Under the pieces are notes generated by a model that saw only the letters and a program-made list of their open reading frames with translations, had not been told where the DNA came from and ran no database searches. 27,097 nucleotides of DNA from CAZNVB01 sp964651495. Lineage in GTDB: Bacteria > Acidobacteriota > Aminicenantia > Aminicenantales > UBA8522. This document shows, piece after piece, positions 1 to 7,953 of the stretch (its first letter is position 1; each line of letters starts with the position of its first letter). The position numbers and the translations under genes are program-made. Where the stretch lies: positions 1 through 27,097 of the forward strand of contig CAZYWP010000029.1 in the NCBI GenBank assembly GCA_964651495.1. The letters are read 5' to 3'.

Positions 1-10
1 TTGACGGCTT

Positions 11-235
11 TCATTCTTTCAAAAATATAATTTCATCTAATTTGAATCCTGATGGTCCAGGCGGCAAACTGAGGAGGGTTACAATGGCTCTAAGCTCAGG
101 TCGCTTTTCAGGAAGTCTTGCTGGCCGCTGAGCCCGGTAGTGAATATTTTTCATGGTCCTCTCTTTGCTCGGGGGGAAGAGGTCTGTCGGTTTTCTGGCG
201 CTCTTGAGCGCGTCCGCGGCTTCCTGGCCCGTCAA
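11..235 (-). CDS. Possible small hypothetical protein
   Basis: An open frame of 74 codons from a TTG at 235, or 47 codons from an ATG at 154 preceded by AGAGAGGACC, which is a weak ribosome site. The product is basic and hydrophilic with no membrane segment or recognised domain. The first half uses GC-rich third positions like real genes nearby; the second half is more AT-rich. The same frame stays open upstream to a stop at 299-301, so it could be the degraded end of a longer gene. It is divergent from the secreted-protein gene at 395. I do not recognise it and it may be noncoding. The rest of 1-394 holds only the candidate promoter at 252-281. Confidence 0.25.
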   Translation of the reverse strand: MTGQEAADALKSARKPTDLFPPSKERTMKNIHYRAQRPARLPEKRPELRAIVTLLSLPPGPSGFKLDEIIFLKE

Positions 236-251
236 GAGTGATTCCCTGCGT

Positions 252-281
252 TTGACAAAGCCCCATCGCCGGTGATACAGT
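252..281 (+). promoter_or_regulatory. Candidate sigma70-type promoter for the 395 gene
   Basis: A consensus TTGACA at 252-257 is followed after 18 nt by TACAGT (4 of 6 consensus bases) at 276-281. It would give a leader of about 105 nt before the ATG at 395. The -35 is perfect and the -10 is weak. No other good candidate is seen between here and the gene. Confidence 0.35.
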
Positions 282-394
282 TTGTTTGAAACATCGGCTC
301 ATGAGATTCGGGCCGAAAAGGGAAAAAGGTCACGGCAACGGCACAGCCGAATATCCAATTCATGGTTCTCGAGACAAAGAAAAAGGAGGTCTGA

Positions 395-862
395 ATGAGT
401 TTCCGATCAAAAAAAATCTTGGTCTTTTGCGGAGTTAGTCTTCTCCTTTCAGCCGGTTTGTTCTTCGGCCAGCAGGTCATCCAAACCCAGTCGCACAATA
501 CGGCCGAGGGAGTCGAGGTGGACCTGACCAGCCTGGAGATCCAGAACAATATCGTCACGGTGAAGTTCAGGCTCAGAAACACAGCCGCTCAAAAGCAGAA
601 CGTCATCATTTACTTCAAAGACTCTTACATCATGGACGAGGTCAACCAGAAAAAGTATTATGGGCTCAAGGACACCGACGGCCTCTACATCGCCGGTCCT
701 GCCTCTGATGACAACAGCGGAGGTCGATTCTGGTATAACATCGAGCCGGGAAAATCAATGGGCCTGTGGATCAAGTTTCCCCAGCCGACCGATAGTCCGG
801 CGTCGATCACCATCTCTCTACCCGGGGTGTCTCCGTTTGAAAACGTCAAGCTGGCCAAGTAG
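395..862 (+). CDS. Secreted protein of unknown function
   Basis: A 155-residue protein whose N-terminus (MSFRSKK, then a hydrophobic stretch to about residue 24) is a Sec-type signal peptide. It is therefore exported, probably to the periplasm. The ATG is set by a strong ribosome site, AAAGGAGG, five bases upstream. The mature part alternates short beta-prone stretches and reads like a small immunoglobulin-like or DUF4352-like beta-sandwich (for example residues 41-60, VDLTSLEIQNNIVTVKFRLR, followed by IIYFKDSYIMDE), but I cannot name a family. The OmpA-domain gene starts 10 nt after its stop, so the two are very likely co-transcribed and may both act in the envelope. Confidence 0.8.
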   Translation: MSFRSKKILVFCGVSLLLSAGLFFGQQVIQTQSHNTAEGVEVDLTSLEIQNNIVTVKFRLRNTAAQKQNVIIYFKDSYIMDEVNQKKYYGLKDTDGLYIAGPASDDNSGGRFWYNIEPGKSMGLWIKFPQPTDSPASITISLPGVSPFENVKLAK

Positions 863-872
863 TGCTGAATTC

Positions 873-1550
873 ATGAAATGCCTGGCCTGGGCGGCGTTTC
901 TGGTTTTCTGCTTCGGGCCGCCTCATCTGTTGAGCCGCAGCCGGGCCGGAAGCGGAGTGAGCACAGCGTTCCAGTCCGGCAGAAGTGCGGAGGATCCAGT
1001 TATTCCTGCCGACGCCCAGGAGAAAGCCATCCTGGCTTTGAAGGCACTGGGCGCGGATCGAGGTGCCAAGGCTATCTCCTTCAAGGCCGCCGGCATCCTG
1101 GGAGTCTCTAAAGAGATCGGGTTTGACAGCAAACAGGTTCAAAAAACCCTTAAGGACCTGGAGGCGAAAGAGACCAAGACTGCGATCCAAATCGACCTTC
1201 CGGGCGATATTCTTTTCGATTTCGACAAATGGGACATCCGGGGCGACGCCGAAGGGACGCTCAAGAAGGTGGGAGAGATTATCAAAGCCTACCATAGCCC
1301 CAACGTGCTCATCACAGGCCATTCCGACTCCAAAGGACAGGAGGATTATAATCAGAAGCTCTCTTTGAAGAGGGCGGAGTCGGTCAAGGATTGGCTCGTG
1401 AAAAACTCCGGAGTGGACGCCGGAATCATGAGGACAGAGGGTTTGGGAGAAGCCAAGCCTGTCGCCCCCAACACCAATCCCGACGGGTCCGACAACCCCG
1501 AAGGCCGGCAGAAGAACCGCCGTGTCGAAATTTTGATCAAGAAACAGTAG
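873..1550 (+). CDS. OmpA-domain envelope protein
   Basis: A 225-residue protein with a hydrophobic N-terminal signal segment (MKCLAWAAFLVFCF), a middle helical linker of about 90 residues, and a C-terminal OmpA-like peptidoglycan-binding domain over roughly the last 115 residues. Family landmarks are DILFDFDKWDI at the domain start, ITGHSDSKGQEDYN with the conserved Asp, LSLKRAESV with the conserved Arg of the diaminopimelate-binding pocket, and the terminal NRRVEI. OmpA-like domains anchor outer-membrane proteins and lipoproteins to peptidoglycan. There is no lipobox Cys and no beta-barrel is evident, so it may be periplasmic or held by an uncleaved signal anchor. The start at 873 is chosen because the longer open frame runs over the previous gene and because the signal segment begins here. 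No strong ribosome site precedes it, which fits coupling to the gene 10 nt upstream. Confidence 0.85.
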   Translation: MKCLAWAAFLVFCFGPPHLLSRSRAGSGVSTAFQSGRSAEDPVIPADAQEKAILALKALGADRGAKAISFKAAGILGVSKEIGFDSKQVQKTLKDLEAKETKTAIQIDLPGDILFDFDKWDIRGDAEGTLKKVGEIIKAYHSPNVLITGHSDSKGQEDYNQKLSLKRAESVKDWLVKNSGVDAGIMRTEGLGEAKPVAPNTNPDGSDNPEGRQKNRRVEILIKKQ

Positions 1551-1812
1551 AAGGCTGCTTTTTTTTCTGCCATCTTAGCAGTTCTACTGCCTTCGCCAAA
1601 GCCGGGTCATTCGCTTCTTTGAATTGGTGCCAGCACGCGGGCACGTTCACGTCCGGGATGATCCCAGGCTCCTCCCAGATGCCGTTGGCCTGACCGCGGG
1701 GCTCGAACGTCTCGCTGGCGATCCATGCGCGCGAGCCGTCCTCGAAATTATACTGGCTGGCCATCGCAGGGTAGAATTCGTCGTTATTCATTCCTCCCTG
1801 GATGCGCGCCTG
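1537..1812 (-). pseudogene. C-terminal scrap of an S41-type (tail-specific protease family) peptidase
   Basis: About 90 codons on the minus strand, closed upstream by TAA at 1813-1815, overlapping the last 14 bases of the OmpA gene. The residues resemble the extreme C-terminus of S41 peptidases. The block SETFEPRGQANGIWEEPGII is followed by PDVNVPACWHQF and then DPALAKAVELLR, matching the family's usual G-x-GIxPDxxVP and DxALxKAxExLR ending. The catalytic Ser/Lys region is absent, so this cannot be an active enzyme. An ATG at 1791 exists, but GGAGGA abuts it directly, too close for an ordinary ribosome site. I read it as a remnant left by a deletion. The family assignment is by memory of the motif and is moderate. 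Confidence 0.45.
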
Positions 1813-1859
1813 TTATTTTGCCCCGATTTGTCTCGTTTTTATGAATAAGTCAGGCCAGA

Positions 1860-2480
1860 TCAAATGATGGTGAACCACTTTTCGCAGGTTGCGGTCTTGT
1901 CCGATCCCCCATCCCGCACGGTGGTGACGATCTTGTACCTTCCTTTTTCCAGCCCGTCAAAGGTGTAAGTGAAAGTGAGGGCGACTTCGGTGTTGAAATT
2001 CCAGGAGGAGAAAGGCAGGCTGGCGAATTCCTTTTGGCCGCCGAGGATTCCCCCCTTTTCATCTTCCAGCGAAAAATCCACGTTGAACCCGAACTCGTAT
2101 TTGCCGGCGGGGTTTTTCTTCAAGGTGTAGCCGAAGGGCTCGAGATAAAGATAGATGACTTCCCCGGAGGCAAATTCATCGCTCTCCCTGGGCTCATAGA
2201 TTCCGTAGGTGTTGCCGTCGCTCTTGACGAACTTCAGGTTCTGGAGCAGGAGCGGCGTCACAACCCAGTAGTTCTCGATGGCCGACCGCAAAGATGAGAG
2301 GGCGGCCGCGAAATCCTGCTTTTCCAGGGCGGCCCCGAACTGGGTGAGAGCCGCCTGCATCTGGGCCGGGACACCGGGTATTCCGGCGGGGGCTGCGGCG
2401 GGCATCCCTTCTTCCGCCTTTTTCCCGCACCCGGCAAAAACAACCGCCAGCACACATCCCAGGACGATCAATTTTCTCAT
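1860..2480 (-). CDS. Lipoprotein of unknown function
   Basis: A 206-residue protein starting MRKLIVLG. The lipobox FAG-C places the lipid-modified Cys at residue 18, so it should be a membrane-anchored lipoprotein. The ATG at 2480 is chosen over one five codons upstream because GGAGGCGCAA sits just before it and because it gives a normal-length signal peptide. After an Ala/Pro-rich linker (residues about 25-45) comes a short helical part and then a beta-rich region from residue 70 on, with YGIYEPRESDEFASGEVIYL and a terminal beta pair ending CEKWFTII. I do not recognise the domain. It is the last gene of the minus-strand run that includes the CBM9-like gene, 84 nt upstream. Confidence 0.8.
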   Translation of the reverse strand: MRKLIVLGCVLAVVFAGCGKKAEEGMPAAAPAGIPGVPAQMQAALTQFGAALEKQDFAAALSSLRSAIENYWVVTPLLLQNLKFVKSDGNTYGIYEPRESDEFASGEVIYLYLEPFGYTLKKNPAGKYEFGFNVDFSLEDEKGGILGGQKEFASLPFSSWNFNTEVALTFTYTFDGLEKGRYKIVTTVRDGGSDKTATCEKWFTII

Positions 2481-2564
2481 TTGCGCCTCCTTCATTTTTA
2501 TAGTGTATTCAAAACGACAAATATTTCAACTGGATGCATTCCGGGCCGGGCGAGCTCGAGGCCT

Positions 2565-3698
2565 CTACGGCGCTGTCATACCGACGCGGCCATCGTGGGT
2601 AATGAAAACGCGCCGGCTGCCGTCCTCGCTCTCGAGATAAGCCTCCCACATGTTCCAGGCGGCCTTGATCTGCGGCGGCCATTTGTAGCCTTTGACTTTG
2701 ACCTCGCCCAGGCTGAGGTCGGTCAGGCTATCCGTGTATTTCCCGTAGTTCAGGAAATACGTTTTCTCCTTGTAATACACCTGCCGCAGCGCCCACTTCG
2801 CCGCTTCCTCGGCCTTAACGATAAACGCCTCTCTCCCTTCTCCCGCATTCCGATCGGAGAACTGTAAATATCCCCACATCTCGGGATAGTGGATGTTGAT
2901 CAGCCCTTGCGGCGCCCAGACCCAGTTATCTTCGGGCAGGGGTTTTCCCGTTTTCGAATCCTTGACTTTTTCGTACTTCCCCTCCTTCGCTTCGACGCGG
3001 TACTCGACGCGCGAGAAGTTCACCCGCCACTGGTCTCCGGCGAGGGGGGGCTTTTTTTCCGGCACGCCTTCCTTGAGCACTTCCCAGGGCATGGCGATCT
3101 CGACGCTCCAGCCCTTGTCCTTGTCTCCCGGCTGATTGATAGTCCCGCTAAGATTCACTTTCGTTTTCAACCCCTGGATGTCCCAGGAATGAACGGCGGG
3201 GCCGCCGTCGCGGTAGGGCTGGACGAGGAGGAGGTCCCACTCGGTGCCCAGGGCGTTCATCTCCAGCTCGTAGTAGAGGTGGGCATCTCCGAGCGGGTCG
3301 ATGAAGACTTCGAAGTCGTTGTCGTAAAAGATGACCGAGTCCCGTTTGGTGAGCGTCGCCCAGATGTCGGGCTCTTCGAGCTCGGCCCCGAAATAGAAAT
3401 AATCCTTGTCCCAGAGCATCTTGGCCCGGGTTCGGAAGCGCGGCTTGGGCTTGAGCGCGCCTTCGATGTCCACGAACTCCTCGGTCCAGGGCGCCTTCTG
3501 CCAGGCCGGCTCGCCGAGGTTTCCGTCGATCGTCAAGGGCGCGGGCGCACGGAAGCAGATGTAGTGCGGCGGGGCATACGGAATTTTGGGCTCGGCGAAG
3601 ACCTTGGGTTGCGTGTCCTGATTGATTGCCCCTGCTGGCATAGTCAAAAGCATCACTAAGATAAGGACAGCGCAGCAAAGAGATAATCCACTCTCCAT
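2565..3698 (-). CDS. Secreted CBM9-like carbohydrate-binding protein
   Basis: A 377-residue exported protein. Residues 1-24 are a signal peptide (MESGLSLCCAVLILVMLLTM). The ATG at 3698 is preceded by AAGGAGG with six bases of spacing, better than the Met six codons upstream. Residues about 40-290 match family-9-like carbohydrate-binding proteins: the opening LTIDGNLGEPAWQKAPWTEEF, then KMLWDKDYFYFGAELEEPDIWA, DNDFEVFIDP, and a WSVEIAMPWEVL strand. Such domains bind sugar chains or chain ends and are often fused to hydrolases; none is fused here. The last about 90 residues form a separate piece (YYKEKTYFLNYGKYTDSLTDL, ending EDGSRRVFITHDGRVGM) that resembles the globular part of pseudopilins. 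It follows the first UroD-like gene by 109 nt and is followed by the lipoprotein gene. Confidence 0.8.
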   Translation of the reverse strand: MESGLSLCCAVLILVMLLTMPAGAINQDTQPKVFAEPKIPYAPPHYICFRAPAPLTIDGNLGEPAWQKAPWTEEFVDIEGALKPKPRFRTRAKMLWDKDYFYFGAELEEPDIWATLTKRDSVIFYDNDFEVFIDPLGDAHLYYELEMNALGTEWDLLLVQPYRDGGPAVHSWDIQGLKTKVNLSGTINQPGDKDKGWSVEIAMPWEVLKEGVPEKKPPLAGDQWRVNFSRVEYRVEAKEGKYEKVKDSKTGKPLPEDNWVWAPQGLINIHYPEMWGYLQFSDRNAGEGREAFIVKAEEAAKWALRQVYYKEKTYFLNYGKYTDSLTDLSLGEVKVKGYKWPPQIKAAWNMWEAYLESEDGSRRVFITHDGRVGMTAP

Positions 3699-3807
3699 GT
3701 ATCGCCTCCTTGCCAAGCGAGATGAACTGATCAGGGCAAAAAATCAAAACTGAGCAAAATCAACTTAATATGTCAATGATGGTCCTGTTGCTGCTGCGAC
3801 AACTTCG

Positions 3808-5070
3808 CTAGCCGGCATAGTGGGACCTGTAGGTCTTGGCGGCTTCGACCATGGCCACGATATTCTGGGGCGGGACGTGGGGCATGATGTTGTGGACCTG
3901 GGTGAAGACAAAACCCCCGCCCGGAGCCAGGACCTCGATTCTGCGCCGCACGTGGTCGTCGATCTCCTCGACCGTCCCCAGGGGCAGGACGCGCTGGGTG
4001 TCGCAGCCTCCGCCCCAGAATGTCAGGTCCTTCCCGAATTCGCGCTTCAGCCTCTCCGGCTCCATCCCCCGGGCGCTCGTCTGGACCGGGTTGATGATCT
4101 CGACGCCGATTTCGATGAGGTCGGGAAGCAGGTCGGCGATCGCGCCGCAGGAATGCAGAAAAAGATGGATGCCGGGCCGCTTTTTGACCCGCTCATAGAT
4201 CAGGCGGTGACGGGGCTTGAAGAAGCGGCGGTACATCTGAGGCGAGATCTGCGGCGCCAGTTGTGTGCCCAGGTCGTCTCCCATCTGGATGATCTGGACA
4301 TAACCTTCGATCGCGTCCAGGAACCTCTCCAGACTCTCGAGATGCAGCTCGGTGAGCTTGTCGAGCAGCGCTTCGACTTTGCGCGGATTCTCGACCAGGT
4401 CGATGAGAAATTGATCATTGCGGCAGAGATATTGGCCCCACTCGAGCAAGTTACCGCCGAATGCGGCCATGACGGCGAAATCAGTGCTCTCGTAAAGCTC
4501 CCTGGCGCGACGCCGGATCTCCGCCGCGTGCTCCCTGGTCAGCGGTTCGTGCCAGGGAGCTGTCGGGAAGGCCGCCCAGGTCACTCGGCCCATTAGCTCG
4601 GGAAGTTTTTGGAGCACCGAGAGATCACGGCCGTCCCAGTCGTGCAACGGAAAGTGGGTTTGGCTGAGATAAAAAGACCCCGCGGGCATGGCGCCGATGG
4701 GCCGGCCCTCCGCGCTCCTGGCCAGCCATCCTCCCGTTCCGTCGGGGACAAAATCGGCGTAGGCCGGAATTTTCGCCGGCGAGCCGTCGGGCAAGGTGAA
4801 ATCCTTCCAGTCGGTTTCAGCGGTGAGAAAGGCGCGGCCGAGGTCGACGACATCCGTCTCCACATAATCCAGAATCGGCAGCTCCGGCTGCGCGAGCTGC
4901 TGCACGACATCATAGATCCGGGTATGACCAGCGCCGATCCCGAGATATTTTTTCAGGTTGTTGTAGGCGACGGCGGTCACTCCCGTGGACCGCATGGCGC
5001 CGAGGTCGAGCGGGATTTTGTCCGGCTCCCGATGGCCGATGGCCGCCAGCACCCGTTCCCGTTTGGTCAT
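3808..5070 (-). CDS. UroD/MtaA-family protein (methyltransferase-like), copy 1
   Basis: A 420-residue cytoplasmic protein of the uroporphyrinogen decarboxylase superfamily, with the typical N-terminus MTKRERVLAAIGHREPDKIP. It shows the HxC pair in FLHSCGA (His306, Cys308) and a further Cys356 in GGGCDTQ. Together these form the HxC...C zinc site known in corrinoid:coenzyme-M methyltransferases such as MtaA and MtbA. True HemE enzymes lack that site, so a methyl-transfer role is more likely than haem synthesis; the methyl donor and acceptor are unknown. No corrinoid-binding protein or reactivase is in the window. It lies downstream of the symporter-exonuclease pair (126 nt gap) and upstream of the CBM9-like gene. 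A paralogue lies at 15956-17008. Confidence 0.85.
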   Translation of the reverse strand: MTKRERVLAAIGHREPDKIPLDLGAMRSTGVTAVAYNNLKKYLGIGAGHTRIYDVVQQLAQPELPILDYVETDVVDLGRAFLTAETDWKDFTLPDGSPAKIPAYADFVPDGTGGWLARSAEGRPIGAMPAGSFYLSQTHFPLHDWDGRDLSVLQKLPELMGRVTWAAFPTAPWHEPLTREHAAEIRRRARELYESTDFAVMAAFGGNLLEWGQYLCRNDQFLIDLVENPRKVEALLDKLTELHLESLERFLDAIEGYVQIIQMGDDLGTQLAPQISPQMYRRFFKPRHRLIYERVKKRPGIHLFLHSCGAIADLLPDLIEIGVEIINPVQTSARGMEPERLKREFGKDLTFWGGGCDTQRVLPLGTVEEIDDHVRRRIEVLAPGGGFVFTQVHNIMPHVPPQNIVAMVEAAKTYRSHYAG

Positions 5071-5196
5071 CGTCTCAGCCCTGACCCAGGATAAACATAA
5101 TATGTTATGACAATACTTCGCTAGACCTGACAGATTGATAAAGAAAAAATATGCCTCTGTCCATTCTGTAAATAATCCAGGCTCACTGCATTCATA

Positions 5197-5982
5197 TTAA
5201 CCTGCATCGATGTCCACAATCAAAGGCGCGTGGTCGGATGGCGTCGGCTTCTGGCGTTTGCGCGGCCAGAGGTCGAGTTCGACGCTCTTGATCTTTTTCA
5301 TCAAGGCACCAGTCGCCAGCGCGTAGTCGATCCTCATGCCCTGGTCCTTCCAGATGGCCCCGCCGATGTAATCCCACCAGGTGAACTGCCTCTTCTCGGG
5401 ATAGAGCCTGCGGAAGGCATCGACGAGTCCCCAGTCGAGGAGGCGGTCAAACGCCCCCCTCTCCTCGGGCATGGTCCCGATTGAGTCGGCCAGTACCTCG
5501 GGCGAATAGACGTCGATGTCCCGGTGGGCGACGTTGAAATCGCCGACGACGAGAAGCGGGTCTTTCGCGGCGAAATTGGCCGTGAGAAATCCCCGGAAAT
5601 TTTCATACCACCTCTGCTTGTACTCGAATTTCTCGGTCCCCTGAATATCGCCGTGCGGCGCGTAAACATTAAGGACATGAATGCCCTGAATTTTGGCCCG
5701 GATGAGGCGCTTCTGGGAGTCCCACACTTCGTCATTATATCCTTTGAGCAGCTTTTTCGGCCCAATCTTGGTCAGGATAGCGACACCGTTATACGCCTTT
5801 TGTCCGAAGAGATGGCACTCGAAACCGAGCTTCTCGAAGTCTTCGGCCGGGAAACCCGCATCCTCGGTCTTCAGTTCCTGCAGGCAGAGGACATCGATAT
5901 CGTGCGCGCGGTGATCGAGCCACTGGAGGACGAGGTCCTTCCTCGCCTTAATGGAGTTGACATTATAGCTGCAGATTTTCAT
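5197..5982 (-). CDS. xth: Exodeoxyribonuclease III
   Basis: A 261-residue member of the exonuclease III/AP endonuclease family (EEP fold), close to the usual length of about 260. It removes nucleotides 3' to 5' from duplex DNA and cuts at abasic sites in base-excision repair. Signature blocks are all present: KICSYNVNSI at the N-terminus, CLQELK with the metal-binding Glu, NVYAPHG, VVGDFNVA with catalytic Asp and Asn, FTWWDY, MRIDY, and the C-terminal SDHAPL with the Asp-His pair. I start it at the ATG at 5982 because MKI is the normal family start and because it overlaps the symporter stop as ATGA; an ATG two codons upstream (5988) is also possible. The overlap implies translational coupling to the symporter, an unusual partner. 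Confidence 0.92.
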   Translation of the reverse strand: MKICSYNVNSIKARKDLVLQWLDHRAHDIDVLCLQELKTEDAGFPAEDFEKLGFECHLFGQKAYNGVAILTKIGPKKLLKGYNDEVWDSQKRLIRAKIQGIHVLNVYAPHGDIQGTEKFEYKQRWYENFRGFLTANFAAKDPLLVVGDFNVAHRDIDVYSPEVLADSIGTMPEERGAFDRLLDWGLVDAFRRLYPEKRQFTWWDYIGGAIWKDQGMRIDYALATGALMKKIKSVELDLWPRKRQKPTPSDHAPLIVDIDAG

Positions 5983-7772
5983 GGCCATTTTCCGTTTTGT
6001 ATGTTCTCCCCTCCCTTGATTCTCGTATTTCTTATTTTATCGCTTCGTAACGGTCTGTACCAGGTGAAATACAGGACAACAGAAAGGGCGGCGGCGATGG
6101 AAAAATAAATGATGGCCGCTTGGTTTTTTCGGCCGACAAGGTACATCGCCCCCACCCACAAGGAAAAAAGCCAGGGAATGCCCAAGACGACGTTGAGCAG
6201 GTCGCTGCGGAACGGGACCTCCTTCTTGAAATCGGGACGGAGCTCTTTGATTCGTTTCGCCACCGGCCTCCAGAGCCCGGCCGGCTGCACTGTCATGTAA
6301 AAATCGATAAGCACCTTTTCGTCTGTGGGCGGCGTGAGATAAGAGACAAGGATAGAGGCGGCCAGCCCTATCGCGGCGATGACAGGAAAATAAATGTAGA
6401 GAGGGGCGTCCCCGAAAAAGGCGGCTTGGACCAGGGAGGCGAGGATGCCTGCCGCTACACCCGCCGTGAACCCCCAGCCGTTGAGCCTCCACCAGTACCA
6501 GCGCAGGAAATTGGGAAGAAGGACGCCGGCGCCGAGCGCCGCCATGATCCACTGGAAAACTCTGTGGATGGAAGTCGCCATGGAGCCGATGGCGATCCCC
6601 AGAAGAATGAGGACAAGAGAGGAAAGACGGCCGGCGCGGACGAGCTGATTCTGGGTGGCATCCGGGCTGAGATGCTTTTTATAGATATCGACGACGAGAT
6701 AAGAGGCGCCGGCGTTGACCGTCGAGTTGAACGTGGACATGAAAGCCGCAAGAAGGGCGGCCAGGATGACCCCGCGCAGGCCGACGGGGAGAAAGCTCTT
6801 GATCACAGCCGGCATCACCTGCTCTGTGTCGCTGACTCCCATGAACCCGCTGAGGAAGAGAAGGGCGATGCCCATGGCCATCGGCCAGCGAAGCGTATGG
6901 AGAACTCCCCACAGAGCGCCCAGCTTGGAGGCATCGCGCTCATCCCGGGCCGAGAGAAACCGCTGGAAGTCATAGAGTTGCTCCGGACCGCCGAAGCAGA
7001 GGAGCAGGCCCTTGCTCACCCAGGCGATCGTCAGCGCGCCAAAGAGAAAAAATTCCGTTTCCAGCAGGGCCGGGTTTTTCCAAGGAATGGAAAGGCTGAA
7101 AAACGAGCCGGAGAATTTTTCGGCCAGGGCACCGAGGTCCACATGGCGGAACCCGAGATAGGCGATGATGACGGCGCCGAAACTCATGATGACCGTCTGG
7201 ACGAGCTCAGTGATGACCAGCGAACGGAAGCCGCCGAAGACGATGTAAATCCCGGTCAGACCGAGGATGAGGGCGGCGCAAATCTGGCGGGAGAACGGCA
7301 GGTACTGCTCGCCGAACTTGCCCATGCCCACGGCATCGTAGGCTAGGAAGCTCACCACAGTGACCACCGCAAGGGCGGCATAGGCCGAGCGCGCCGACTG
7401 GCCGGCCGCGTCCTCGCCGAAGCGCGTCTTCATCCATTCCGCGGCGGTCAGCACCCGGGAGCGGTTGATCCAGCGTCCCATGAAGGCGGCGAAGAAGATC
7501 GGCAGCGGAAACCCCCAGATCCACTGGTGCCACATCGCCTTCATGCCCAGCACGCAGAGCAGCGAGACGATCCACATCGTCCCGGTGATGTCCCAGTAGG
7601 AGGAGGACCCGGAAGCGGCCAGCATCCACCAGCGCATCCGGCGGTCGCCAAGAAAATAGGAATCCACGCCGCGGGAGGCGAACCGCTTGCTGAGGAACCC
7701 GATAGCGATCATGGCCGCCAGATAAGCGGCCACGATAAACAGGTCGATGGCCGCAAGCCCGCTCATGGTCAT
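5979..7772 (-). CDS. Sodium:solute symporter (SSS family), copy 1
   Basis: A 597-residue integral membrane protein with about 13-15 hydrophobic segments. The N-terminal pattern IDLFIVAAYLAAMIAIGF, then DSYFLGDRRMRWWMLAASGS, then TAAEWMKTRFG, is typical of sodium:solute symporters of the sugar/proline type. The FMSTFNSTVNAGASYLVVD stretch in the middle corresponds to the helix carrying sodium-site Ser/Thr residues. It would import a small organic solute with sodium across the inner membrane. The substrate cannot be read from sequence; neighbouring glycan genes suggest a sugar or sugar derivative. It is clearly a paralogue of the symporter at 23314-25074. Its stop overlaps the start of exodeoxyribonuclease III. 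Confidence 0.92.
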   Translation of the reverse strand: MTMSGLAAIDLFIVAAYLAAMIAIGFLSKRFASRGVDSYFLGDRRMRWWMLAASGSSSYWDITGTMWIVSLLCVLGMKAMWHQWIWGFPLPIFFAAFMGRWINRSRVLTAAEWMKTRFGEDAAGQSARSAYAALAVVTVVSFLAYDAVGMGKFGEQYLPFSRQICAALILGLTGIYIVFGGFRSLVITELVQTVIMSFGAVIIAYLGFRHVDLGALAEKFSGSFFSLSIPWKNPALLETEFFLFGALTIAWVSKGLLLCFGGPEQLYDFQRFLSARDERDASKLGALWGVLHTLRWPMAMGIALLFLSGFMGVSDTEQVMPAVIKSFLPVGLRGVILAALLAAFMSTFNSTVNAGASYLVVDIYKKHLSPDATQNQLVRAGRLSSLVLILLGIAIGSMATSIHRVFQWIMAALGAGVLLPNFLRWYWWRLNGWGFTAGVAAGILASLVQAAFFGDAPLYIYFPVIAAIGLAASILVSYLTPPTDEKVLIDFYMTVQPAGLWRPVAKRIKELRPDFKKEVPFRSDLLNVVLGIPWLFSLWVGAMYLVGRKNQAAIIYFSIAAALSVVLYFTWYRPLRSDKIRNTRIKGGENIQNGKWP

Positions 7773-7796
7773 ATTCGTGTTCGCAGCAACGTCTCT

Positions 7797-7825
7797 TAAA
7801 TATCCATTTTCGCCAAAAATATCAA
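7797..7825 (-). promoter_or_regulatory. Candidate promoter for the symporter-xth run
   Basis: On the minus strand TTGATA (5 of 6 consensus) occupies 7820-7825 and TATTTA occupies 7797-7802, with a 17-nt spacer. The -10 is 24 nt from the ATG at 7772. The -10 match is only moderate. Confidence 0.35.
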
Positions 7826-7886
7826 ATTATCCTGGCTGACCTGCGGTAATTACGTGATTTCCGAATAAGAGTGACTGTTGCTCGCC

Positions 7887-7915
7887 TTTCGCGCCGATAT
7901 TCATTCAGGTATAAT
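7887..7915 (+). promoter_or_regulatory. Candidate promoter for the DUF1579 gene
   Basis: A perfect TATAAT lies at 7910-7915, 38 nt before the ATG at 7954. The best -35 at 17-nt spacing is TTTCGC (7887-7892), which is poor. The very good -10 makes it a reasonable call. It is divergent from the symporter promoter in the same 181-bp interval. Confidence 0.4.
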
Positions 7916-7953
7916 AAAAAACAGAAAATTCTTCGTATCTGAAAGGAGAAACT

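Noticed and set aside
3808..5070. Annotation as HemE (uroporphyrinogen decarboxylase of haem synthesis)
   Set aside because: The HxC...C zinc motif and divergent sequence fit the methyltransferase side of the superfamily, and no other haem gene is nearby.
6120..7346. A 408-codon open frame on plus opposite the first symporter
   Set aside because: Same kind of charged antisense product; the minus-strand symporter explains the region.
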